Positions 56,826 to 64,000 of a stretch of DNA of 64,000 bases are shown piece after piece. The stretch spans positions 3,782,001 to 3,846,000 of the forward strand of contig NZ_CP123923.1 of NCBI RefSeq assembly GCF_030450125.1, given 5' to 3'. Position numbers and translations under genes: made by a program. The notes under the pieces were generated by a model. The model worked only from the letters and a program-made list of their open reading frames with translations. It did no database searches and had not been told where the DNA came from. Position 1 is the first letter of the stretch, and every line of letters begins with the position of its first letter. The DNA comes from Streptomyces sp. WP-1. Lineage in GTDB: Bacteria > Actinomycetota > Actinomycetes > Streptomycetales > Streptomycetaceae.

Positions 56826-57161
56826 TCAGGCACTGCGGGGGGTGGCCGAGATGGTCCTCAGGTCGGACTCCACCGGCTCGGTGAGCCGGTGATCCCGCTG
56901 GTCCAGGTTCACAAAGATCATTCCGTACCGTATGGCACACCGCACCGGCTGGGGCGCCCCACGCGGCTTGCGCAGGCACCGGTAGGCCCGGACGTCCTCC
57001 TCGTCGTCGCGCGTGACGACGACCGGCTCACCGAAGACGGTCACCATCAGCGAGTCCCCCGGGTGGGGGATCGCGGTCACCAGATCGATGAAGTGCCAGC
57101 CGGAGCGGTAGGCGGTGGCCATCTCACGGCGGAAGGAGCGGTCGTCGGGTGGCGTGGTCAC
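56826..57161 (-). CDS. Rieske-like mini-protein with Arg in place of both cluster histidines
   Basis: The 111-residue protein reads like the first part of a Rieske domain: YRSGWHFIDLVTAIPHPGDS, LMVTVFGEPVVVTRDDEED, RCLRKPRGAP and VRCAIRYGMIFVNLD. In true Rieske proteins the 2Fe-2S ligands are CxH and CxxH; here the aligned positions read Cys62-x-Arg64 and Cys75-x-x-Arg78, and the segment between is shortened. A normal cluster is therefore unlikely. It starts at GTG 57161, one base after the stop of the peptide gene, with GGGAGC as ribosome site, so the two are translationally coupled. I do not know the family's function. Confidence 0.65.
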   Translation of the reverse strand: MTTPPDDRSFRREMATAYRSGWHFIDLVTAIPHPGDSLMVTVFGEPVVVTRDDEEDVRAYRCLRKPRGAPQPVRCAIRYGMIFVNLDQRDHRLTEPVESDLRTISATPRSA

Positions 57162-57162
57162 A

Positions 57163-57423
57163 TCAGCTCCCTGAACCGTCTGCCGTGCCCACCGTCTTCG
57201 TGGTCACCGCGGTCGCGGGCGCGGGCGCCGAGGGCCACCGGGTGTCCGAGGGCCACCGGGTGTCGGCGCGCACATCGGTCTTCGCGTCGAACGTGGCCAC
57301 CGCGGGCCACCTGGTGTCCGCGCGAGTGTCGCTCTTCGCACCGAAGGGGCCACTCAGCACTCCAAGGGCCACAACGGCGGAGAAGGTGGCGACCAGCACC
57401 GAGCGAATCATCTTCTTGCCCAT
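57163..57423 (-). CDS. small secreted protein with DTRWP repeats
   Basis: The 86-residue product has a Sec signal peptide (MGKKMIRSVLVATFSAVVAL, likely cleaved near residues 25-30) and a mature part with repeats. FGAKSDTRADTRWP at 27-40 recurs as FDAKTDVRADTRWP at 45-58, and a further DTRWP follows at 60-64, so there are three DTRWP units, each with one Trp. The tail is Ala/Thr/Ser-rich. There are no cysteines. It may be a precursor of a signalling or modified peptide, or a small structural protein. ATG 57423 is preceded by GAGGACGAAG. It is coupled to the Rieske-like gene and divergent from a LuxR-type regulator. Confidence 0.7.
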   Translation of the reverse strand: MGKKMIRSVLVATFSAVVALGVLSGPFGAKSDTRADTRWPAVATFDAKTDVRADTRWPSDTRWPSAPAPATAVTTKTVGTADGSGS

Positions 57424-57492
57424 GGTCGACTTCGTCCTCACTTGAAGGTCCCCTTCTTCCCCCGTCGGATAAGACGATGGCTCATTCAGGCA

Positions 57493-57534
57493 CATCATGA
57501 CCACACAATCAGTGCATCATGTTCCTGCATGTTC
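57493..57534. promoter_or_regulatory. short repeats in the divergent promoter of the peptide operon
   Basis: In the 132 bases between the peptide gene and the divergent LuxR-type gene, CATCATG occurs at 57493 and 57515 (22 bases apart) and ATGTTC at 57519 and 57529 (10 bases apart). Helical-turn spacing in a shared promoter suggests regulator binding, perhaps by the LuxR-type protein; this is inference. Confidence 0.4.
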
Positions 57535-57555
57535 AGGACCCTGGGGGGTGGAGAT

Positions 57556-58533
57556 TTGACTTCAAATCGGCACAATACGGTACATCCCCATGCGGTCACC
57601 GAACTGTGCGAGGAAGGGGGCCGACTTTACGCCAACGCCCTGCGTACCGGACGTGTCTCCCGCGCTGACGTGGCATCGGCTCCCTGCCTGATGGAGTTCG
57701 CCCTGCTCCACCCGGACCCGGACGATCCCGACTGGCTGCGCCCGGTGCCGCCGGCGGTGGCGCTGGCCCAGCGATTGTCGCCCGTGGAACGGGAGATAGC
57801 CGACCGGCGGCGCTGGGCGGTGCAACTCTCCGACGTGTTCGAGCCGTTCCTCGCGATGAGTACCCAGACCGGGTCCGCCACCCACTCGATCACGGTCCTG
57901 GAGGGCAGCGACCGCATCAACGCCGCCCTCGACCTGGCCACCGCCCAGTGCCAGTCCGCCGTGCTCACCGTGCAGCCGAGCAACCGCTTCACCGAACACA
58001 CCATCACCCAGGGCCTGGAGCGGGACACCGCGCTGGTGGAGCGTGGTGTGCACATCCGCACCCTCTACCAGCACACGGCACGCTACAACCTCGGCCATCT
58101 CGGCTACGTCGCCCAGCTCACCAGCGGCAAGGTGGAGTACCGGACCATCGACGAACTGGTCGAACGGCTCATCATCTGCGACGAGTCGGTCGCCTTCATC
58201 CCCACCCGCGACGACCAGCAGGTGGCCCTGGAACTGCGCAACCCCGGGCTGATCCGCTACCTCATCAAGGTCTTCGAGTTCATGTGGAACCGCGCGGTCC
58301 CGCTGACCGCGGGCGCCCCGTACGAGACCGCGCCCGACGGCATCACCGAGATCCAGCACTCCATCGCCAAGCTCCTGGTGGAGGGTCATGTGGACGAGGC
58401 CATCGCGCGCCGGCTCGGGATGAACGTGCGCACCTGCCGCGCCCACATCGCCCGGCTCGCCCAGGCGCTCGGCAGCGGCAGCCGCGCCCAGCTCGGCTAT
58501 CTCATCGCCCAGTCCGGCATCCTGGACAAGTGA
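57556..58533 (+). CDS. LuxR-type regulator of the large Streptomyces family (paralogue A)
   Basis: The 325-residue cytoplasmic protein has a C-terminal LuxR-type helix-turn-helix (HVDEAIARRLGMNVRTCRAH) at residues about 270-320, preceded by a large unrecognised sensory region that begins LCEEGGRLYANALRTGRVSR and ALLHPDPDDPDWLRPVPPA. It lacks receiver and AAA domains, so its signal is probably a ligand or protein. TTG 57556 is chosen because the conserved region begins just after it and GGGGGG/GGAG lies directly upstream. It is divergent from the peptide operon and convergent with its paralogue at 58593-59609. Confidence 0.82.
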   Translation: MTSNRHNTVHPHAVTELCEEGGRLYANALRTGRVSRADVASAPCLMEFALLHPDPDDPDWLRPVPPAVALAQRLSPVEREIADRRRWAVQLSDVFEPFLAMSTQTGSATHSITVLEGSDRINAALDLATAQCQSAVLTVQPSNRFTEHTITQGLERDTALVERGVHIRTLYQHTARYNLGHLGYVAQLTSGKVEYRTIDELVERLIICDESVAFIPTRDDQQVALELRNPGLIRYLIKVFEFMWNRAVPLTAGAPYETAPDGITEIQHSIAKLLVEGHVDEAIARRLGMNVRTCRAHIARLAQALGSGSRAQLGYLIAQSGILDK

Positions 58534-58542
58534 GCCGCCCGT

Positions 58543-58580
58543 AGGCCCCGTGCGGGCCCGTACAGGGCCGTACGGGGCCT
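58543..58580. terminator. bidirectional hairpin between the two LuxR-type genes
   Basis: AGGCCCCGT (58543-58551) pairs with ACGGGGCCT (58572-58580), with further GGGCCC pairing inside. It occupies the 59-base gap between the convergent regulator genes. Confidence 0.65.
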
Positions 58581-58592
58581 GCTGAGGGGCTG

Positions 58593-59609
58593 TCACCGCG
58601 AGGCGTCCCGGGCGGCCGGGACGCCCCTGCCGCTGCCGTCCAGGCCCGCCTGCGCGATGCGCACCCCGAGCTGGGTACGGCTCGCCGCGCCCAGGGTCTC
58701 CGAGAGCCGGGCGATGTGCGCGCGGCAGGTCCGCACGCTGATGCCGAGCCGCTCGGCGATCACCGCGTCCTGGTGGCCCTCGGCGAGCAGCGCGGCGATG
58801 GACTGCTCGCGGTGCGAGATGCCCTCGATGCCGGTGTCCGGCAGCGGCGCGGTGAGCGGGATGGCGAGCCGCCACAGCCGCTCGAAGACGGTCACCAGGT
58901 ACTCCACCAGCGCCGGGTGGCGCAGCTCCAGGGCCATGGTGCGGTCGGCGTTCGCCGGGATGAAGGCGACCGTGCGGTCGAAGAGGATGAGCCGGTCGAT
59001 GACCTCGTCCAGGGTGCGGGCCTCCACCGTGTCGCCCATCAGCTCCAGGTAGTTGAGCAGCCCCTGGCCGTGCCGGGCCACATGCGTGTACAGGTCCCGC
59101 ATGCGCACCCCCCGCCCGCGCAGCGCCAGCGCCCGGTGCAGGCCCTCGGTCAGCTCGGCCTCCCGCCGGATGCCGCCCGGCTGCACGGTGAGCACCTCGG
59201 TGGTGCACGCCTGCGTCGCCTCGTCCATCGCGGCCTGGATCCGGGACAGCCCGTCCAGCACCCGTACCGCGCTGCCCCCGGCCGGCGCCGCGAGCGCCTG
59301 CAACTGGCCGAGCCCGGCGTACCACTCGAAGGCGGCCACCGCCGAGCCCACCCGGCGCTGGCTCTCACTGACCTCGTCGTAGACCCCGCGCAGCAGCCGG
59401 GTCATGACCTCCTGCGGGGAGGTGGGGACCAGCCAGTCCATGTCGTCGGGGTCCGGATGCAGCAGGGCCAGCTCCAGCAGGCAGGGCACCGCCTCGGCCT
59501 CGACGCGCGGCACCCGGCCCCGGCGCACCGCCCGTTCGTACACGCGGTCCCCGGCCTCGCACAGCCGGTCGGCACCGTGAGGATGCTGCTCCGCCCTCCG
59601 CCCGGCCAT
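58593..59609 (-). CDS. LuxR-type regulator (paralogue B)
   Basis: The 338-residue protein shares the layout and many residues of paralogue A: LCEAGDRVYERAVRRGRVPR, ALLHPDPDDMDWLVPTSPQ, VRMRDLYTHVARHGQGLLNY and the C-terminal helix-turn-helix (HQDAVIAERLGISVRTCRAH). The pair probably arose by duplication. Sequence differences concentrate in the middle, where a ligand would bind. ATG 59609 follows GGGGGTGGAA. Its promoter faces the sugar-binding protein gene's 3' end; nothing on that side suggests a target. Confidence 0.85.
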   Translation of the reverse strand: MAGRRAEQHPHGADRLCEAGDRVYERAVRRGRVPRVEAEAVPCLLELALLHPDPDDMDWLVPTSPQEVMTRLLRGVYDEVSESQRRVGSAVAAFEWYAGLGQLQALAAPAGGSAVRVLDGLSRIQAAMDEATQACTTEVLTVQPGGIRREAELTEGLHRALALRGRGVRMRDLYTHVARHGQGLLNYLELMGDTVEARTLDEVIDRLILFDRTVAFIPANADRTMALELRHPALVEYLVTVFERLWRLAIPLTAPLPDTGIEGISHREQSIAALLAEGHQDAVIAERLGISVRTCRAHIARLSETLGAASRTQLGVRIAQAGLDGSGRGVPAARDASR

Positions 59610-59807
59610 CGCGCATTCCACCCCCGGTGTGCTGCCACTTCCGCAGCGCAACTATGCGTGGCGCCGACCGGGTCCGCAACACGGCTCCCCCCACCCCGGC
59701 GGCCGTTAAGCGCCGCCTTGCGAGGGTATCTCCCGGCCTCCGCGCCTCACACTGCAACAAGCTGGTGGCGGCCCCGGGCGACCCGCCCGGGGCCCCGCCG
59801 CGGACGG

Positions 59808-60914
59808 CTATTTCAGGCCGATCGCGGCGCACTGCGCCTTGAGCTTGGCGGTGCAGATGTCGTCCACGGTGTAGATGCCGTCCGCGATGACGGTGTCCTT
59901 GACGCTCTTGCGGGTCAGGGCGCTCACCTGGACCAGTTTGGACGGGATGTTCTTGGTGGTGGGGCTGTCCACCTTGTCCTCGGTGAGGGCGTCGAACTGG
60001 ATGTCCTTGCCCTGGACCTTGGCGACGGCCATCTGCGCGGCGGCCTCGGCCTCGTCCGGGTAGGACTTGTAGACGCTCATGTACTGCTCGCCCGCCACCA
60101 CCCGCTGCACGGCGTCCAGCTCGGCGTCCTGGCCGGTGACCGGCGGCAGGCTGGTGACGCCCGCGGCCTTCAGGGCCTTGATGACGCCGCCCGCCATGCC
60201 GTCGTTGGCGGAGTAGACGCCCGCGATGTTGCCCGCGCCGATCTGGCTGATCGCCTTCGCCATGTTGGCCTCGGCGTTCTCCGGCTTCCAGTCCGTGGTG
60301 TCGTAGCTGGCCGCGATGGTCACCTTGCCGTTCAGCTCGGAGAGCGCGCCCTCCTTGAACTGCTTGGCGTTCGGGTCGGTGGGCGAGCCGTTCATCATCA
60401 CGATCTTCTTGGCGGTGCTCACGTTCGAGCCCAGCGCGTCCAGCAGCGAACGGCCCTGCACCTCGCCGACGAGTTCGTTGTCGAAGGAGACGTACGCGCT
60501 GATCGGGCCCTCGGCCAGGCGGTCGTAGGCGATGACCGGGATGCCCGCGTCCTTGGCCTTCGTCACCTCGCCCGCGATGGCGTGCGAGTCGACGGCGTCC
60601 AGCAGGATCACATCGACCTTGTCGTCGATCATCTTCTGCATCTGGGCAGACTGCTCGGCCGCGTCCGCGTTCGCGTTCTCGTACTCGACCTTGCCCTGCT
60701 TCGCGGTCAGGTCGGAGACCTTGCTCTTGATGATGGGGTAGTCGAACTTGTCGTAGCGCGTGTTGGTCTTCTCCGGCAGCAGCAGGCCCACGGTGAGGTC
60801 GTCGCCCTTGGCCGGGCTCGCGCTCGTGCTGTCCCCCGTCGCGTTCAGGACGCCGCAGCCGGCCAGCGAGAGGGTCGCCGCACAGGCGGCCACGGACAGG
60901 GCGATACGGCGCAT
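59808..60914 (-). CDS. sugar ABC transporter substrate-binding lipoprotein, orphan
   Basis: The 368-residue lipoprotein has a signal with lipobox LSLAGC near residue 20 and a periplasmic-binding-protein type 1 fold as in ribose/xylose-binding proteins: DDLTVGLLLPEKTNTRYDKF, KVDVILLDAVDSHAIAGEV, GIPVIAYDRLAEGPISAYVS and GQDAELDAVQRVVAGEQYMS. The sequence resembles xylose-binding XylF proteins. No permease or ATPase is nearby, so it must share a transporter encoded elsewhere or act as a sensor partner. ATG 60914 was chosen; the GTG 12 bases upstream is an alternative. Confidence 0.88.
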   Translation of the reverse strand: MRRIALSVAACAATLSLAGCGVLNATGDSTSASPAKGDDLTVGLLLPEKTNTRYDKFDYPIIKSKVSDLTAKQGKVEYENANADAAEQSAQMQKMIDDKVDVILLDAVDSHAIAGEVTKAKDAGIPVIAYDRLAEGPISAYVSFDNELVGEVQGRSLLDALGSNVSTAKKIVMMNGSPTDPNAKQFKEGALSELNGKVTIAASYDTTDWKPENAEANMAKAISQIGAGNIAGVYSANDGMAGGVIKALKAAGVTSLPPVTGQDAELDAVQRVVAGEQYMSVYKSYPDEAEAAAQMAVAKVQGKDIQFDALTEDKVDSPTTKNIPSKLVQVSALTRKSVKDTVIADGIYTVDDICTAKLKAQCAAIGLK

Positions 60915-61168
60915 ACGAGGGCTCACTTCACGTGTGTTTCGGACGTGGGTGCTGCTATAGGACCCAGGTGTCTCAAAAGACAACGCGGAGCCGACAGCCG
61001 GCGTCAAGGAGCCTTGCTTAACGAGTGCGCAACGCTACGCGCCGTCCGACATGTGAAAGCAATGGGGAAACCTCTCCAAACACCCTTTACGGGCTGTCCA
61101 TCCAAGGGGAGTCCACGAGGCGGCAAAGAAAGGGTTGTGGCCGCCGCCGTGCCGGACGGGTCCGGGAA
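60915..61168. other. intergenic region with no supported gene
   Basis: About 250 bases separate the binding-protein gene from the hspR terminator. The region contains AT-richer sequence near 61018-61100 that may carry the binding-protein promoter, but I find no confident promoter motif, operator or small gene. Confidence 0.5.
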
Positions 61169-61212
61169 CGGCGAAGGGCCCGCGGACGGGATGCGTCCGG
61201 GGCCCTTCGCCG
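61169..61212 (-). terminator. strong terminator of the dnaK operon
   Basis: Thirteen-base-pair perfect arms (61169-61181 with 61200-61212) and an inner CGGACG/CGTCCG pairing lie 21 bases past the hspR stop, marking the end of dnaK-grpE-dnaJ-hspR. Confidence 0.8.
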
Positions 61213-61232
61213 TGCGTGGTGGATACGGGCGG

Positions 61233-61688
61233 TCAGTCGCCCTGCTGCGAGGTCCGCTTGGGCCGCCACACGACCAGCGCGCTGGTCTGCTGGACCTCCT
61301 GGTACGGGACCAGGTCCCGGCGGTAGGAGGCGTGCACGGCGGCCTCGCGCTGGCGCAGGGTGGCCGCCGCCCCGTCCAGGGCCGACTCCAGCTCCACGAC
61401 ACGGGACTGGAGCGCGGCGACCTGGTTCTCCAGTTCGATGATGCGCTTGATGCCGGCCAGGTTGATGCCCTCGTCCTGCGACAACTGCTGCACCTGGCGG
61501 AGCAGTTCGATGTCACGGGCCGAGTAGCGCCGGCCCCGGCCCGCGGTGCGGTCCGGGGAGACCAGGCCCAGGCGGTCGTACTGGCGCAGCGTCTGCGGGT
61601 GGAGTCCGGAGAGCTGGGCCGCCACCGAGATGACGTAGACCGGGGTCTCCTCGGTCAGTTCGTACGGATTGCGCCGGCGGCCTTCCAT
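61233..61688 (-). CDS. hspR: heat-shock repressor HspR
   Basis: HspR is the MerR-type repressor of the dnaK operon, clpB and lon in Streptomyces, working with DnaK as co-repressor at HAIR sites. The 151-residue protein has the MerR winged helix (TPVYVISVAAQLSGLHPQTL, then YDRLGLVSPDRT and the RYSARDIELLRQVQQLS turn) and a coiled-coil tail (IIELENQVAALQSRVVELES). ATG 61688 is chosen with GGGAG upstream; an in-frame TTG nine bases earlier is possible. The gap to dnaJ is five bases, so it is the last gene of that operon. Confidence 0.97.
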   Translation of the reverse strand: MEGRRRNPYELTEETPVYVISVAAQLSGLHPQTLRQYDRLGLVSPDRTAGRGRRYSARDIELLRQVQQLSQDEGINLAGIKRIIELENQVAALQSRVVELESALDGAAATLRQREAAVHASYRRDLVPYQEVQQTSALVVWRPKRTSQQGD

Positions 61689-61693
61689 CACTC

Positions 61694-62869
61694 TCAAGCT
61701 CCCTTCGCGGCCTCGAACAGCTCCGCCCGCGGGTCCTCGCCCGCGGTCGCCTCGCGATACGCCTCCAGTGCGTCACGAGCCTTCCCCGACAGGTCCTCCG
61801 GGACACTCACCTCGACGGTGACCAGGAGGTCGCCGCGGGTGCCGTCCTTGCGGACCGCGCCCTTGCCGCGGGCCCGCATGGTCCTGCCGTTCGGAGTGCC
61901 CGGGGGCAGCTTCAGGGTGACCGGCGGGCCGCCGAGGGTCGGCACCCGCACCTCGCCGCCGAGCGCGGCCTCCGTGAAGGTGACCGGGACGGTCACCGTG
62001 AGGTTGTCGCCCTTGCGGCCGAACACCGGGTGCTCGCCCACGTGCACGGTCACATACAGGTCGCCCGCCGGACCGCCCCGCTCGCCGGGGGCGCCCTTGC
62101 CGCGCAGCCGGATCCGCTGCCCGTCGGTGACGCCCGCCGGGATGCGGACCTGCATGGTGCGCGAGGACTTGGCGCGTCCGCTGCCCTTGCAGTCCGGGCA
62201 CGGGTTCTCCGCGATCAGACCGCGGCCCTTGCAGTCGGGGCACGGGTCGGTCAGCGAGAAGCCGCCGCCCGAGCCCCGGGCGATCTGGCCGGTGCCGACG
62301 CAGGTCGGGCACACCCGGGGCGTGCCGTTCTTGTCGCCGGTGCCGGAACAGGCCTTGCAGGGCTGCTGGGAGGTCATCCGCAGCGGCACCGTGGCCCCCT
62401 CGATCGCCTCGGTGAAGCTGAGGGTGACCTCGGTGTCCACGTCCTGGCCGCGGCGCGGCTGCGTACGGGTCGTCCCGCCCGCGCCGCCGCGGTTGAACAG
62501 GCCCCCGAAGACATCCCCGAGTCCGCCGCCGAAGCCGCCGCCCTGGGCGGTGCCGCCGCCTCCGAAGAGGTCGCCCAGGTCGAAGTTGAAGTTGCCGCCG
62601 CCGGCGCCCGGGCCGGGGCGGAAGCCTCCGTTGCCGAACAGGGCGCGCGCCTCGTCGTACTCCTTGCGCTTCTTGGGGTCGCCGAGGACGTCGTTCGCCT
62701 CGGAGATCTCCTTGAACCGCTCCTCGGCCTTGGCGTTGCCCTTGTTGGCGTCCGGGTGGAACTCGCGCGCGAGCTTCCGGTACGCCTTCTTGATCTCGGC
62801 CTCGGTGGCGTCCTTGGGGACGCCGAGGACCTTGTAGAAGTCCTTCTCGATGAAGTCCTTGGTGCTCAT
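61694..62869 (-). CDS. dnaJ: co-chaperone DnaJ
   Basis: DnaJ brings substrates to DnaK and stimulates its ATPase. The 391-residue protein has a J domain with HPD at residues 38-40, a Gly/Phe-rich region (FDLGDLFGGGG), four CxxCxGxG zinc motifs (CKACSGTG, CPTCVGTG, CPDCKGRG and CPDCKGSG) and C-terminal substrate-binding beta domains (VHVGEHPVFGRKGDNL). It is the dnaJ1-type gene of the dnaK operon, 36 bases downstream of grpE and five bases upstream of hspR. Confidence 0.98.
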   Translation of the reverse strand: MSTKDFIEKDFYKVLGVPKDATEAEIKKAYRKLAREFHPDANKGNAKAEERFKEISEANDVLGDPKKRKEYDEARALFGNGGFRPGPGAGGGNFNFDLGDLFGGGGTAQGGGFGGGLGDVFGGLFNRGGAGGTTRTQPRRGQDVDTEVTLSFTEAIEGATVPLRMTSQQPCKACSGTGDKNGTPRVCPTCVGTGQIARGSGGGFSLTDPCPDCKGRGLIAENPCPDCKGSGRAKSSRTMQVRIPAGVTDGQRIRLRGKGAPGERGGPAGDLYVTVHVGEHPVFGRKGDNLTVTVPVTFTEAALGGEVRVPTLGGPPVTLKLPPGTPNGRTMRARGKGAVRKDGTRGDLLVTVEVSVPEDLSGKARDALEAYREATAGEDPRAELFEAAKGA

Positions 62870-62905
62870 CCCCGACGTCCCTCCTTCCCGTCCGCTGTGA
62901 TTACG

Positions 62906-63580
62906 TCAGCCCTCCTCCGGGCCACCGTTCTCCTTGTCGTCGGCCGCCTCGGACTTCTCCTCGGCGCCCTCGGCCTTGCCCGCCTTCTCCGGCTTGCCGG
63001 CCTGCGCGCCCGGCTGGGGCTCGGCCACGGCCACCCGCGCGGGGCGGATGGTGCGCTCGCCGATGCGGTACCCGGGCTGCAGGATCGCCACGCAGGTCGT
63101 CTCGGTGACGTCCGGCGCGTAGCTGTGCATCAGGGCCTCGTGGATGGTCGGGTCGAAGGGCTCGCCCTCCTTGCCGAACTGCTGGAGGCCCAGCTTGGCC
63201 GCGATGCTCTCCGTCGACTCGGCCACCGACTTGAAGCCGCCGACCAGTTCGCCGTGTTCCCGCGCGCGGCCGATGTCGTCGAGCACGGGCAGCAGCTCGG
63301 TCAGGAGGTTCGCGACGGCGATCTCCTTGACCGTGACCCGGTCCCGCTCGACCCGGCGGCGGTAGTTCTGGTACTCGGCCTGGAGCCGCTGGAGGTCCGT
63401 GGTGCGCTCGCTGAGCGCGGTGCGGACCTGGTCCAGCTGGGCGACCAGACCGGCGTCTGCGTTCGCGTCCCCGGCCGGGGCCGCCCCCTCCTTGGGGGCG
63501 GCCTTCGACTCGGCGTCGTCAGGGGTGGCGCCGGAGGGGACGTCGGGCTTCTCTTCAAAGCCCGGGGTCTCCTCCGTCAC
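62906..63580 (-). CDS. grpE: nucleotide exchange factor GrpE
   Basis: GrpE drives ADP release from DnaK. The 224-residue protein has a disordered acidic N-terminus, a long coiled-coil helix ([20 protein letters not shown], then [17 protein letters not shown]) and the C-terminal beta domain with [15 protein letters not shown] and [20 protein letters not shown] long acidic tail (residues about 185-224, [14 protein letters not shown]) follows, typical of actinobacteria. Its start overlaps the dnaK stop by ATGA. Confidence 0.97.
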   Translation of the reverse strand: MTEETPGFEEKPDVPSGATPDDAESKAAPKEGAAPAGDANADAGLVAQLDQVRTALSERTTDLQRLQAEYQNYRRRVERDRVTVKEIAVANLLTELLPVLDDIGRAREHGELVGGFKSVAESTESIAAKLGLQQFGKEGEPFDPTIHEALMHSYAPDVTETTCVAILQPGYRIGERTIRPARVAVAEPQPGAQAGKPEKAGKAEGAEEKSEAADDKENGGPEEG

Positions 63581-64000
63581 GCGGCACCGTCCTTGCGCTC
63601 GTCGTCCACGATCTCGGCGTCCACGACGTCGTCGTCGGCCTTGGCCTGGCCGGCGCCGGCGTCACCCTCGCCCGCGGCCTGCGCGCCCTGGGCGTCGGCG
63701 TACATCGCCTGGCCGAGCTTCTGCGAGACGGCCGCGACCTTCTCGGTGGCGGTGCGGATCTCGGCGGTGTCCTCACCCTTGAGCTTCTCCTTCAGCTCGG
63801 CGATGGCGGACTCCACCTCGGTCTTGACCTCGCCCGGGACCTTGTCCTCGTTGTCCTTGAGGAACTTCTCGGTCTGGTAGACGAGCTGCTCGCCCTGGTT
63901 GCGGGTCTCGGCGGCCTCGCGGCGCTTGTGGTCCTCCTCCGCGTAGCGCTCGGCCTCCTCGCGCATGCGGTCGACCTCGTCCTTCGGCAGCGAGGAGCCG
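63577..64000 (-). CDS. dnaK: chaperone DnaK, C-terminal part (5' end outside the window)
   Basis: The visible 140 residues are the end of the substrate-binding lid of Hsp70: [12 protein letters not shown] and [20 protein letters not shown] lead into the helical lid ([20 protein letters not shown]) and the disordered acidic tail ending [13 protein letters not shown]. The frame is open to the right edge, so the gene start and its expected HAIR operators lie beyond 64000. It overlaps grpE by four bases and leads the dnaK-grpE-dnaJ-hspR operon. Confidence 0.97.
   Translation of the reverse strand, partial: GSSLPKDEVDRMREEAERYAEEDHKRREAAETRNQGEQLVYQTEKFLKDNEDKVPGEVKTEVESAIAELKEKLKGEDTAEIRTATEKVAAVSQKLGQAMYADAQGAQAAGEGDAGAGQAKADDDVVDAEIVDDERKDGAA

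Noticed and set aside
59627..59842. Small plus-strand frame between the regulator and the binding-protein gene
   Set aside because: There is no ribosome site, no domain and no coding bias; it overlaps the end of the binding-protein gene.

Overview
The window is high-GC DNA with Streptomyces-style gene organisation: GTG and TTG starts, ATGA stop/start overlaps, dense genes and long perfect hairpins as terminators. Its content and order (ask-asd, recR-ybaB, purA, a CYP107-like P450, the tryptophan-to-anthranilate genes, fba-pyrE, clpB, and dnaK-grpE-dnaJ-hspR at the right edge) match what I remember of the central chromosome of Streptomyces coelicolor and relatives. I therefore read it as core chromosome of a Streptomyces species with a mobile-element scar at its left end. 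Gene names rest on motifs and context; no database search was possible.

Left edge (1-4.1 kb): the end of an integrated element. It holds a frameshifted IS630-type transposase and the 3' half of a tRNA-Pro(CGG) gene standing alone at 1434-1475, the mark an integrase leaves when it uses a tRNA gene as attachment site. The genes just inside the chromosome are also damaged: a lipoprotein with a one-base frameshift and a DUF1023 hydrolase with two in-frame TAG codons.

4.3-15.3 kb: a stand-alone cytochrome oxidase subunit I (ctaD), an SseB protein, a VKOR-type membrane protein, a CsoR/CstR-like repressor with a palindromic operator, NAD synthase (nadE), a membrane protein with two nucleotide-binding RCK-like domains, an S9 peptidase and a SURF1 protein.

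15.4-31.6 kb: an ECF sigma factor with a membrane partner, then aspartate kinase and aspartate-semialdehyde dehydrogenase. The dehydrogenase has lost its catalytic cysteine. Next come recR, ybaB, a SLATT protein, an intergenic 37-bp minisatellite, a transmembrane Ser/Thr kinase, an aminotransferase with a GntR regulator, a Tat-exported 5'-nucleotidase and purA.

31.8-53.3 kb: a lipid-kinase-like protein, an amino-acid permease, a decayed ABC permease, a cytochrome P450, a NarL-type two-component system, the kynurenine pathway genes (dioxygenase, kynureninase, candidate formamidase), an MFS exporter, fba, pyrE, an epimerase, a membrane-fused spermidine-synthase-like protein and several small conserved proteins.

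53.5-64 kb: the heat-shock regulon. clpB carries a HAIR operator, the binding site of HspR, and hspR itself closes the dnaK operon at the right edge. Between them lies a compact cassette I do not recognise: a small secreted protein with DTRWP repeats, translationally coupled to a Rieske-like mini-protein in which both cluster histidines are arginine, flanked by two paralogous LuxR-type regulators. With the cysteine-less Asd, this cassette is the most promising lead in the window.
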